This document shows positions 5,817 to 11,669 of a stretch of 11,743 nt of DNA, piece by piece. Every line of letters begins with the position of its first letter. Positions within the stretch are counted from its first letter, which is position 1. Below the pieces are notes generated by a model. That model made no database searches and was not told where the DNA came from. It worked only from the letters and a program-made list of their open reading frames with translations. Position numbers and translations under genes: made by a program. The DNA is taken from assembly GCA_018267795.1 (NCBI GenBank), contig JAFDXS010000024.1, positions 1-11,743 on the forward strand. Direction: 5' to 3'. This DNA comes from Bacteroidota bacterium. Lineage in GTDB: Bacteria > Bacteroidota > Bacteroidia > Chitinophagales > Chitinophagaceae.

Positions 5817-6080
5817 ATGAGCACAATACAACAAAACAATGAAGAACAGGAGCTGGGAGGCATAATAAATGATAAGCGGCCACCCAAAGTAAATACCTAC
5901 ATTATTGTCGCGCTGTTGCTATTCTTTCTTTTGTGCATTCCTGCAATAGGCTGGCTGGGAAGAATATACAAAGGTAGTGCTGCTACTCTGAATACTATTG
6001 CACTACCTGTAATAGCACTGGTAGTAATTGCATTATTCATTATCCTGGTATTGCGTGTGTTCAAAAGATTGATTGCTTAA
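5817..6080 (+). CDS. Small two-helix membrane protein, unknown function
   Basis: I do not recognise this 87-residue protein. Residues 1-26 are hydrophilic and acidic to mixed (MSTIQQNNEEQELGGIINDK), followed by RPPK. Two hydrophobic stretches, about 27-47 (TYIIVALLLFFLLCIPAIGWL) and 60-80 (TIALPVIALVVIALFIILVLR), are likely membrane helices, joined by a loop with GRIYKGSAAT. The tail is basic (RVFKRLIA), suggesting an inner-membrane hairpin with both ends in the cytoplasm. ATG 5817 is preferred; a TTG two codons upstream is also in frame. AGGAAAA at 5800-5806 may serve as ribosome binding site. It stands between the FKBP terminator and the AraC gene. Confidence 0.75.
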   Translation: MSTIQQNNEEQELGGIINDKRPPKVNTYIIVALLLFFLLCIPAIGWLGRIYKGSAATLNTIALPVIALVVIALFIILVLRVFKRLIA

Positions 6081-6118
6081 GCGGAATGAATAAGCAAAAC
6101 AAATGTTATAGTTAAGCC

Positions 6119-6134
6119 TGCCTATCAATAGGCA
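6119..6134 (+). terminator. Short hairpin before the AraC gene
   Basis: TGCCTA and TAGGCA form a 6-base-pair stem with a four-base loop, followed by AAATTCTTTT. It may be a weak terminator for the small membrane protein gene or an operator in front of the AraC gene. The stem is short, so confidence is low. Confidence 0.3.
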
Positions 6135-6161
6135 AAATTCTTTTAATAACTTAACATCAGG

Positions 6162-6962
6162 ATGGAAATAAAGACTACAAAACTTTCCATATTTGATGGG
6201 CTGGAGCTAAAGGAAGCAACTTTTAAAAAGCAATGCTTCCCGAGCCACTTTCATGACAGCTATAGCATAGGTATAATAGAAAAAGGCATAGAAAGACTGT
6301 CTTTTGACAATAAAGAAGTGCTGGCACATGCCAATGCAGTAGTAATAATAAATCCATACGATATACATGCCAACAGCTATTACGATAATGACAGCTGGAA
6401 ATACCGTGCGGTATATGTAGATGCTGCGGTGATGATATACATGCAAAAACGGCTGGGTATCCATAAGCACGCCGCACCCTGGTTTCCGCAGGAAATAATA
6501 GATGATGGCTACCTGTATAAGCTCCTCTTAAACTTTCATGAAACGGCAAAAGAAAAAAAGCAGCAGGAGCTATACAATGCCCTTGGCTACCTGATAAAGA
6601 AGTATGCAGTCAACAGAAAAATAAGTGAGGCTCCCCTACCCAATACATTGAAAGATGCCGGCTACTACATACAGCAAAACTATGCAGACAAACTAATAAT
6701 AGATGATATAGCTGCCCGTTATGGCATGGATAAGTTTAAGTTTATCCGCTTATTTAAAAAACAGACGGGGTTAACACCAATTTCTTATCTATTGCTGGAA
6801 CGTATAAATAGGGCAAAATTGCTGATAGCGAGTAATATGCCTATAGTAGAGATAGCGCTGGAAACAGGATTCTATGACCAGAGCCATTTTATCCATTACT
6901 TTAAGAAGTATATAGGCGTAGCCCCATTGACGTATAAGCAAGGCATAAGCATAGAAGATTAA
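6162..6962 (+). CDS. AraC-family transcriptional regulator with cupin sensor
   Basis: A 266-residue two-domain regulator. The N-terminal part (about 10-90) is an AraC-binding-like cupin with FPSHFHDSYSIGIIEKG (26-42; His29 and His31) and INPYDIHA (63-70; His69), typical of proteins that sense a small ligand, though the ligand cannot be read from sequence. The C-terminal part (about 165-262) has the two AraC helix-turn-helix motifs: IIDDIAARYGMDKFKFIRLFKK (179-200) and PIVEIALETGFYDQSHFIHYFKK (227-249), ending GVAPLTYKQG. AGG just before ATG 6162 may act as ribosome binding site. It could control itself, the small membrane protein gene or the modules downstream; no binding sites are identifiable. 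Confidence 0.92.
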   Translation: MEIKTTKLSIFDGLELKEATFKKQCFPSHFHDSYSIGIIEKGIERLSFDNKEVLAHANAVVIINPYDIHANSYYDNDSWKYRAVYVDAAVMIYMQKRLGIHKHAAPWFPQEIIDDGYLYKLLLNFHETAKEKKQQELYNALGYLIKKYAVNRKISEAPLPNTLKDAGYYIQQNYADKLIIDDIAARYGMDKFKFIRLFKKQTGLTPISYLLLERINRAKLLIASNMPIVEIALETGFYDQSHFIHYFKKYIGVAPLTYKQGISIED

Positions 6963-7003
6963 GCTTGCAACGAAGCCCAAATAAGCATTTCTGAAAAAAT
7001 ATT

Positions 7004-7032
7004 TTGCGTAATAAAAAAGTTACGTATGTTTG
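7004..7032 (+). promoter_or_regulatory. Promoter of SRPBCC-ArsR-VOC operon
   Basis: TTG (7004-7006), an 18-base spacer, then TATGTTTG (7025-7032). This fits both parts of the Bacteroidota promoter (-33 TTG, -7 TAnnTTTG) at normal spacing. The start of transcription is expected near 7036-7038, giving a leader of about 17 bases before the ATG at 7054. Confidence 0.8.
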
Positions 7033-7049
7033 TGTAACAAAAAAGTTAC
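7008..7049 (+). promoter_or_regulatory. Twin ArsR-type operators, module 1
   Basis: Two inverted repeats of the form GTAAC-N6-GTTAC flank the -7 element. The first (7008-7023, GTAAT-A6-GTTAC, one mismatch) lies inside the promoter spacer; counted as CGTAA-N8-TTACG it is perfect and fills the spacer exactly. The second (7034-7049, GTAAC-A6-GTTAC, perfect) covers the expected transcription start. Their starts are 26 bases apart. In addition TTGCGTAA (7004-7011) is mirrored by TTACGCAA (7046-7053). Repression by the ArsR protein encoded in this operon is the natural reading. Confidence 0.7.
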
Positions 7050-7053
7050 GCAA

Positions 7054-7503
7054 ATGGAACGCGATATAATACTGGAATGGTGGTATCCCCAAGGACCGGA
7101 GGAAGTGTGGGAATGTCTTACGAATGCTGAAATACTGGGTGAATGGTTTATGAAAAACGATTTCAAACCTGTAGTTGGGCATAAATTTCAATTTCGTTCG
7201 AAGCCCATACCTGTCTTTAACTGGGACGGCATAGTATATGGCACTGTTCTGGAAATAGTACCGCTTAAGAAAATTGTCTATCGCTGGCAAGGAGGTGCTG
7301 CACCGGGAAAGGTACACCTGGATACTACAGTGACATGGATACTGAAAGAAAAAGATAATGGCACACAACTGCGGCTTGAACATAGTGGCTTTAAAGGCAT
7401 GAAGAATCTCTTTGCACGCTTGATAATGGAAAAAGGTTGGAAGAAACTTGGAACAAAACGATTAGTAAAAACACTGGAAAAACTAAGCAATGGACAGATA
7501 TAA
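7054..7503 (+). CDS. SRPBCC (AHSA1-type) domain protein
   Basis: A 149-residue single-domain protein of the SRPBCC superfamily (START/Bet v1 fold), AHSA1-like branch. Characteristic features are the start with a beta strand followed by PQGPEEVWECLTNAEILGEWF (12-32), FKPVVGHKFQFRS (37-49), the segment GTVLEIVPLKKIVYRW (63-78), and the late motif TWILKEKDNGTQLRLEHSGF (94-113). These proteins bind hydrophobic ligands in a deep cavity; many ArsR-linked ones have no known substrate. Start: ATG 7054 follows the second operator directly; an in-frame TTG at 7030 lies in the -7 element and is rejected. Its last 14 bases overlap the ArsR gene. Function beyond ligand binding is unknown. Confidence 0.88.
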   Translation: MERDIILEWWYPQGPEEVWECLTNAEILGEWFMKNDFKPVVGHKFQFRSKPIPVFNWDGIVYGTVLEIVPLKKIVYRWQGGAAPGKVHLDTTVTWILKEKDNGTQLRLEHSGFKGMKNLFARLIMEKGWKKLGTKRLVKTLEKLSNGQI

Positions 7504-7825
7504 TTATGATCCTTTTCATGCGATAGCGGACCCCGGACGGCGGAACATATTGATGATGCTGACCAAAGAAAAACTGTCTATAAATGCAATAGCTGACAAT
7601 TTTGATATTAGCAGACCAGCAGTGTCGAAGCACATAAAAATACTTTACGAAGCGGGCTTCATAGCTATAAGTGAAGAGGGACGTGAACGCTATTGCGAGT
7701 TGAGCCCAAAGGGATTTGAAGAAGTGAAGGAATGGATCGTATTCTTTGAACAATTCTGGAAACAGAAAATGCTGAACCTTGAAAAGCTATTAATTAAACG
7801 AAGCAATAAAAAGCCTAAAAAATGA
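7490..7825 (+). CDS. ArsR/SmtB-family repressor, module 1
   Basis: A 111-residue winged-helix protein of ArsR length. The helix-turn-helix is KLSINAIADNFDISRPAVSKHIKIL (28-52), with recognition helix DISRPAVSKHIKIL (39-52), followed by the wing EGRERYCELS (63-72). The C-terminal helix carries the WIVFFEQFWKQKM stretch common in ArsR proteins that neighbour SRPBCC genes. The Cys motif of classic metal sensors (ELCVCDL) is absent, so it is probably not a metal sensor; it belongs to the SdpR-like group. It overlaps the SRPBCC gene by 14 bases and the VOC gene by 4 (ATGA), which suggests translational coupling. Likely role: repression of its own operon through the twin operators at 7008-7049. Confidence 0.93.
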   Translation: MDRYNYDPFHAIADPGRRNILMMLTKEKLSINAIADNFDISRPAVSKHIKILYEAGFIAISEEGRERYCELSPKGFEEVKEWIVFFEQFWKQKMLNLEKLLIKRSNKKPKK

Positions 7826-8175
7826 AAACAATAGAACTTATCTCTGTACCGGTGACAGACCAGGAAGTTGCTAAAAAATTTTATGTTGAGCAAGTAGGGT
7901 TCAGCATAATAACAGAAAGCAATTTTGGAAGTCAAAAATGGATACAACTAGGGTTGCCAGGTAGCGAAACAAGCATTACACTTGTGAACTGGTTTCCTAA
8001 TATGCCTGCCGGCAGCCTGCAAGGAATACTGATAAAGACAGACGATATAGAACGGGATGTAAAAGCGCTACAGGAAAGAGGTGTAGCAATGGGTAAAATT
8101 GACACAATGCAGTGGGGAAAATTTGCCGGATTTAAAGACCCTGATGGTAACGGTTGGAGTTTGCACCAAATGTAG
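7822..8175 (+). CDS. VOC-family (glyoxalase-like) protein
   Basis: A 117-residue protein of the vicinal oxygen chelate superfamily, which includes glyoxalases, dioxygenases and antibiotic-binding proteins. The two beta-alpha-beta-beta-beta halves are visible: ISVPVTDQEVAKKFYVEQVGF (7-27) and the second half with GILIKTDDIERDVKALQERGV (68-88), ending GKFAGFKDPDGNGWSLHQ (99-116). The usual first-strand metal-binding His is missing (ELISVPVTD), so a classic glyoxalase I activity is doubtful. The start ATG overlaps the ArsR stop by four bases. It is the last gene of module 1 and is followed by a terminator. The substrate cannot be told. Confidence 0.88.
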   Translation: MKTIELISVPVTDQEVAKKFYVEQVGFSIITESNFGSQKWIQLGLPGSETSITLVNWFPNMPAGSLQGILIKTDDIERDVKALQERGVAMGKIDTMQWGKFAGFKDPDGNGWSLHQM

Positions 8176-8197
8176 TATGCTTTCATACTTATTTTTC

Positions 8198-8227
8198 AAA
8201 CGGCTGCTTCATCCAAAGCGGCCGTTT
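8198..8227 (+). terminator. Terminator of module 1
   Basis: AAACGGC-T-GCTT pairs with AAGC-G-GCCGTTT (12 pairs, one of them G-U) around a six-base loop, 22 bases after the VOC stop. The sequence after it (CTATTTGTTATAAAA) is only moderately T-rich. It separates module 1 from the module 2 promoter 22 bases further on. Confidence 0.75.
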
Positions 8228-8248
8228 CTATTTGTTATAAAAATAATT

Positions 8249-8277
8249 TTGCGTAACCAATTGGTTTCTTATATTTG
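8249..8277 (+). promoter_or_regulatory. Promoter of ArsR-SRPBCC operon
   Basis: TTG (8249-8251), an 18-base spacer, then TATATTTG (8270-8277), the same architecture as the module 1 promoter. Both share the 11-mer ATTTTGCGTAA (7001-7011 and 8246-8256). Transcription probably starts near 8282, giving a leader of about 29 bases. Confidence 0.8.
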
Positions 8278-8292
8278 TAACCGAACAGTTAC
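8253..8292 (+). promoter_or_regulatory. Twin ArsR-type operators, module 2
   Basis: The first operator (8253-8268) is GTAAC-CAATTG-GTTTC, one base off GTAAC-N6-GTTAC; its core AACCAATTGGTT is a perfect 12-base palindrome inside the promoter spacer. The second (8277-8292) is GTAAC-CGAACA-GTTAC, a perfect match that begins on the last base of the -7 element. The arms match those of module 1 while the central six bases differ, which is what a shared dimer-binding site would look like. Confidence 0.7.
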
Positions 8293-8310
8293 ACAAATAC
8301 AAACGAATAG

Positions 8311-8637
8311 ATGAGAAGAGATGTTTTCCAGGCAATAGCAGACCCCACACGCAGAGAAATCATAAATCTACTGGCGTACGAGTCGTTGACACTGAACAGT
8401 GTAGCGGAACATTTTGATATAAGCAGGCCGGCAATATCTAAGCATGTGAAAATACTTACGGAATGTGGGCTTATAATTATAAGGCAGGAAGGGCGCGAAC
8501 GTCATTGCCAGGCTAATCTCAGCAAGCTGAAAACTGTAGCTGAGTGGACAGAACGCTATAGCGCATTCTGGAATAAGAAATTTGATGCGCTGGGTGCGTA
8601 TCTTGAGAAAGAAAAGAAACAAACAAAAAAGAAGTAA
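8311..8637 (+). CDS. ArsR/SmtB-family repressor, module 2
   Basis: A 108-residue winged-helix protein closely similar to the module 1 ArsR. The helix-turn-helix is LTLNSVAEHFDISRPAISKHVKIL (26-49); the recognition helix DISRPAISKHVKIL (36-49) differs from the module 1 helix only by Val/Ile exchanges. The wing EGRERHCQAN and the WTERYSAFWNKKFDAL region also match in position. There is no metal-binding Cys motif. The lysine-rich tail (EKEKKQTKKK) is low complexity. The gene starts at ATG 8311, about 19 bases after the second operator, and the SRPBCC gene follows after 16 bases. It probably represses its own operon and, given the shared operator sequence, may also act on module 1. Confidence 0.93.
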   Translation: MRRDVFQAIADPTRREIINLLAYESLTLNSVAEHFDISRPAISKHVKILTECGLIIIRQEGRERHCQANLSKLKTVAEWTERYSAFWNKKFDALGAYLEKEKKQTKKK

Positions 8638-8653
8638 CCACTAAAAACTACAT

Positions 8654-9073
8654 ATGAATACTGAACCTTTTGTAATAGAACGCAGCTATAAGGCGCCAGT
8701 GGAAAGGGTGTGGAAAGCGCTAACTGATAAAGAAAGCATGAAACAATGGTACTTCGATATAAAAGATTTTAAACCGGAAGTGGGCTTTGAATTTCACTTT
8801 ACGGGGGAGAACGAAGGAAAAGTTTTCATGCACCTGTGCAAAATAATTGAGGTGGTGGAAAATAAAAAGCTAAAACATAGCTGGCGATATGATGGGTATG
8901 AGGGTATTTCGTACGTTACCTGGGAGCTGTTTGACGAGGGCAATAAAACACGTGTGAAACTAACACATGAAGGACTGGAAACATTCCCCCCAATACAGGA
9001 TTTCGCAAGGGAAAACTTTGCCGGAGGTTGGAAATATATACTGGGTACAAGTCTGAAAGAGTTTATAGAATAG
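8654..9073 (+). CDS. SRPBCC (AHSA1-type) domain protein, module 2
   Basis: A 139-residue AHSA1-like SRPBCC protein. It starts FVIERSYKAPVERVWKALTDKESMKQWYFD (6-35), the standard opening of this group, followed by FKPEVGFEFHFTG (39-51), KIIEVVENKKLKHSWRYDGYEG (63-84), VTWELFDEGNKTRVKLTHEGLE (88-109) and the closing FAGGWKYILGTSLKEFIE, typical of the last long helix. The fold is a ligand-binding cavity, but no ligand or catalytic residue can be named. It differs considerably from the module 1 SRPBCC protein, so the two may bind different molecules. It is second in the operon, after its ArsR repressor, and a strong hairpin follows it. Confidence 0.92.
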   Translation: MNTEPFVIERSYKAPVERVWKALTDKESMKQWYFDIKDFKPEVGFEFHFTGENEGKVFMHLCKIIEVVENKKLKHSWRYDGYEGISYVTWELFDEGNKTRVKLTHEGLETFPPIQDFARENFAGGWKYILGTSLKEFIE

Positions 9074-9094
9074 TTAGCCCCTATCTAATATGTG

Positions 9095-9127
9095 TCATAA
9101 AGGCCCTGCTGCGCAGGGCCTTTATGA
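9095..9127 (+). terminator. Strong hairpin ending module 2
   Basis: A 15-base-pair perfect stem (9095-9109 with 9113-9127) with GC-rich core GGCCCTGC and AT-rich base ATAAA, and a three-base loop that will open slightly. It lies 21 bases after the SRPBCC stop. The A and T flanks inside the stem allow it to work in both directions. Confidence 0.82.
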
Positions 9128-9228
9128 TTTTCAGGGATTGTAAAGATTTTGTCATTATAAGTTTTGCTATATGAAAAGCAATAAAAAGTAAATAATTTGC
9201 TAATATCTATTACCTAAAACGTCCCGAT

Positions 9229-11199
9229 ATGAGAAAGTCCTTGTTATTCCTCATTATTACGTTTATTTCTCTTTCCTCACTTGCCCAGCCATTAACTTAT
9301 CAGCAAAAGCTGTACTATACAGGTAAGGTATGGGGTTTTGTGAAGTATTACCACTCCAATGTATCTAACTGCAATGTGAATTGGGATAGTGTATTGACAG
9401 CAACACTACCGTTAGTAAAAGCGGCTGGGACCAATGCAGCATTTAATGATGCACTAGATACCATGCTTGCCGCAGCCGGACCAATGGCAATAGCTACTAC
9501 CCCGCTACCCGATACGCTGCCTGCAGAGCTAAAAAGAAACAGGAATTTTGGATGGATCAGTGATCCTGTATTTAGGACAGATGTGCAAACGGCGCTTGAT
9601 ACAATAAAAAACAATTTCAGGCCACAGCCTATATGCTGGGTGGAGAATAATACATATACCACTACATCTCCATACTATGGCGGCTGGCTGATATTTCCGC
9701 ATGATACAGTGCTATATAATAGCGACGTGTACACTACAGCACCAGATGAGTATCATCGTGCATTAATGCTATTCAAACACTGGAATATTATTAACTATTT
9801 TGACCCCTATACATATGTTTATGACAAACCAATAGATACTATACTGTATAATGCTATACCTGATATAGTATTCGCTGCTAATTATCATGGACTGTATAAA
9901 GGGCTGCTTAAAATGACATCGCAATTTGATGATGCGCATGTGGAGGAGCTTACCTATAGCGATTATGATCCGTTCCCCTACAGAGGTTATTATTTCCCAA
10001 AACTTGTAATAAAGTACATAGAGAATAAGTACGTGGCAGTACTATCAGGCGTGACTGGAATAAATAAGGGTGACGTTATCTTGTCGATAGACGGGCTAAC
10101 ACCAACGCAGTGGGAAGACAGCCTTCGACCCTATATGTCTGATGGCAACCCATCTGTATTCAGACGGGACCTTATGTACATAATGCTCTCGGGCGGATAC
10201 GGTTCCGTAGCCACCATACAAATACAGGATAGTACAGCAGTAAATCACACCGTATTTGCGGGACGCAACGATTATCTGTCAGACGGATGGTTTCCTGCCT
10301 ATTATTATCCGGCAGATTCACTCAACTTAATCTCATGGACCACAATGGGCTGCAATACAGGCTATATTAATATCGGCAACTTTCAAAATTCGGAGATAAC
10401 GGATATGTATAATGCACTATACACTAAGCCTGCTATTATCATTGACCTGAGAAACTATCCGTACGATGCCAGCTCATGGCAGCTGGCCGATATTATGTAT
10501 CCAAAGAATACAGCATTTTCAAAATTTACCGTGCCGGATGTAACTTATCCCGGTACATTTTATTGGTATTATGACGCCCTGGGGGTAAATGGCAGCTCAA
10601 GCGCTTACAAAGGGAAAATAATAATACTGGTAAACCAGGAGACACAAAGCTCTGCAGAATTCTGCAGTATGATATTCAGGGCTATGCCCAATGCTATAGT
10701 AATGGGTAGCCAAACAGCAGGGACCGATGGCAATGTAACCTTCTTCAGGATAAGCCAGGACCTGCATACAGGATTTACCACACTGGGGATTTACTATCCT
10801 AACGGAGATAGTACCGAACGAATAGGCATAATGCCTGATAGTGTGGTGATGCCAACTATAGCAGGTATAAGACACGGAGAAGACGAAGTGCTGAACAGGG
10901 CAATAGCAATAGGCTGCACACTGGGTGTGCCTGAAGTAAATGCCAATGAAAGCAAAATAACCATGTATCCTAACCCTGCTAATGAGAAGGTGAATGTAGC
11001 GATAGACAATGCGATGTCAGCTGACGCAACCGTAAGTATTAGTGATATAAGCGGAAAGGTATTGATGCAGAAAGATGTGATTGCTAAAAATAAAAACGTC
11101 GCTGTAAGCTTTGATATCAAGGCATATCCGGCGGGTGTGTATCTGGTGAATGTACAAAGCGGCACGCATATGAAGACGATGAAACTGACGAAATTGTAG
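9229..11199 (+). CDS. Secreted S41-family peptidase with type IX sorting domain
   Basis: A 656-residue exported protein. Residues 1-19 are a signal peptide (MRKSLLFLIITFISLSSLA). Residues 23-240 are the helical N-terminal region typical of Bacteroidota S41 proteins (KLYYTGKVWGFVKYYH) and end in DDAH (234-237), equivalent to the DGH motif. A PDZ-like part follows (about 258-300, with GINKGDVILSIDGLTP). The peptidase core (about 370-560) has GYINIGNF, IIIDLRNYP (403-411) and ILVNQETQSSAEF (466-478), where Ser474 or Ser475 is the likely nucleophile, then GSQTAGTDGN (493-502). Residues 577-656 form a type IX secretion C-terminal domain (KITMYPNPANEKVNV, DISGKVL, YPAGVYLVNV, MKLTKL), so it is probably released or anchored at the cell surface. 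No exact promoter match precedes it, only TAaTTTG at 9193-9199. Confidence 0.92.
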   Translation: MRKSLLFLIITFISLSSLAQPLTYQQKLYYTGKVWGFVKYYHSNVSNCNVNWDSVLTATLPLVKAAGTNAAFNDALDTMLAAAGPMAIATTPLPDTLPAELKRNRNFGWISDPVFRTDVQTALDTIKNNFRPQPICWVENNTYTTTSPYYGGWLIFPHDTVLYNSDVYTTAPDEYHRALMLFKHWNIINYFDPYTYVYDKPIDTILYNAIPDIVFAANYHGLYKGLLKMTSQFDDAHVEELTYSDYDPFPYRGYYFPKLVIKYIENKYVAVLSGVTGINKGDVILSIDGLTPTQWEDSLRPYMSDGNPSVFRRDLMYIMLSGGYGSVATIQIQDSTAVNHTVFAGRNDYLSDGWFPAYYYPADSLNLISWTTMGCNTGYINIGNFQNSEITDMYNALYTKPAIIIDLRNYPYDASSWQLADIMYPKNTAFSKFTVPDVTYPGTFYWYYDALGVNGSSSAYKGKIIILVNQETQSSAEFCSMIFRAMPNAIVMGSQTAGTDGNVTFFRISQDLHTGFTTLGIYYPNGDSTERIGIMPDSVVMPTIAGIRHGEDEVLNRAIAIGCTLGVPEVNANESKITMYPNPANEKVNVAIDNAMSADATVSISDISGKVLMQKDVIAKNKNVAVSFDIKAYPAGVYLVNVQSGTHMKTMKLTKL

Positions 11200-11272
11200 G
11201 TAGTTATATTGCGATATATTTATTTTTTTCAAGGAATTAATTCTACAATATATTTTCTCATCAACTTTTAAC

Positions 11273-11292
11273 TTTATTGTACCGACAATAAA
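11273..11292 (+). promoter_or_regulatory. Hairpin just before small-protein ribosome binding site
   Basis: TTTATTGT and ACAATAAA form an 8-base-pair perfect stem with the four-base loop ACCG. It ends right before the AAGGG ribosome binding site (11294-11298) of the 38-residue gene. A near match to the -7 element, TAACTTTA, overlaps its left side (11269-11276). It may shape the 5' end of the mRNA or be a DNA operator; either is a guess. Confidence 0.35.
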
Positions 11293-11303
11293 AAAGGGTG
11301 AAT

Positions 11304-11420
11304 ATGGGAAAATATATTAGCAATGTAGCCGAGGGGCTAAATCCTGTAAAAGTTATATTATCTATTATTACGCTGGCAATGGCAACACTGGCAATAGGGA
11401 TGTTTATTACACTAAGTTAA
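11304..11420 (+). CDS. Small single-helix membrane protein, 38 residues
   Basis: An unrecognised small protein: MGKYISNVAEGLNPVKVILS then IITLAMATLAIGMFITLS. Residues 1-16 are polar; residues 17-37 form one continuous hydrophobic helix rich in Ile, Leu, Ala and Met. Support for a real gene comes from the AAGGG site (11294-11298) at good spacing, the ATG start, a clean TAA stop, and a strong terminator 22 bases later. It has its own unit between the S41 peptidase gene and the dipeptidase gene. No function can be assigned; single-helix proteins of this kind often partner with larger membrane proteins. Confidence 0.6.
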   Translation: MGKYISNVAEGLNPVKVILSIITLAMATLAIGMFITLS

Positions 11421-11441
11421 TTGTTGATAGAGGTGGCATAG

Positions 11442-11465
11442 GGGTTTCTCCGGGAGGGGAAACCC
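11442..11465 (+). terminator. Strong terminator after the 38-residue gene
   Basis: GGGTTTCTCC pairs with GGGGAAACCC (10 pairs, one G-U) around a GGGA loop and is followed by TTTTTATTTTT. This is the best intrinsic terminator in the window and supports an expressed short transcript upstream. Confidence 0.9.
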
Positions 11466-11527
11466 TTTTTATTTTTAGAAAAGCACAATACTTTTTCAAT
11501 GAATAATTTTTAAATAATTATATCTCA

Positions 11528-11604
11528 TAGCTGGCAAGAGGGGAGAGCGGGAATAATGCCTAAGGAACCAGGAGCTAATGCGGACGCGGGAAAGCGGTAA
11601 CCCC
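11528..11604 (+). other. G-rich stretch, possible structured RNA or leader
   Basis: The 190 or so bases between the terminator and the next start codon are AT-rich except here: from 11531 to 11604 I count 44 G or C in 74 bases. Possible pairings are TAGCT (11528-11532) with AGCTA (11573-11577), GGC (11533-11535) with GCC (11558-11560), and GGGG (11540-11543) with CCCC (11601-11604). A 14-codon frame also runs from ATG 11556 to TAA 11600 (MPKEPGANADAGKR). It matches no riboswitch or RNA family that I can recognise. It lies upstream of the dipeptidase -7 element, so it may belong to a separate small transcript. Confidence 0.3.
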
Positions 11605-11638
11605 AAAAATCACACTCCTCATTTAATTGCAAGTGTCT

Positions 11639-11646
11639 TACATTTG
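11639..11646 (+). promoter_or_regulatory. -7 element for the dipeptidase gene
   Basis: TACATTTG matches TAnnTTTG exactly, 23 bases before the ATG at 11670. A TTG at 11627-11629 is too near (9 bases) to be a standard -33 element. Transcription would start near 11651. Confidence 0.5.
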
Positions 11647-11669
11647 AGGCCTAAACTTTCAAAAATATC

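Noticed and set aside
7030..7503. SRPBCC start at TTG 7030
   Set aside because: This codon is part of the -7 element, upstream of the expected transcription start, so it could not be in the mRNA.
7490..8637. ArsR proteins as arsenic or metal sensors
   Set aside because: Neither has the Cys-rich ELCVCDL-type motif, and no metal transporter or arsenate reductase gene is nearby.
9163..9202. TTTGCTA direct repeat and TAaTTTG near match before the S41 gene
   Set aside because: The repeat is short and in AT-rich DNA, and the promoter-like match lacks one base and has no -33 element at proper distance.
11541..11600. Resemblance of the G-rich stretch to a TPP or cobalamin riboswitch
   Set aside because: Short runs such as GGGAATAATGCC look similar, but the required conserved boxes of either class are absent and the downstream gene does not fit.
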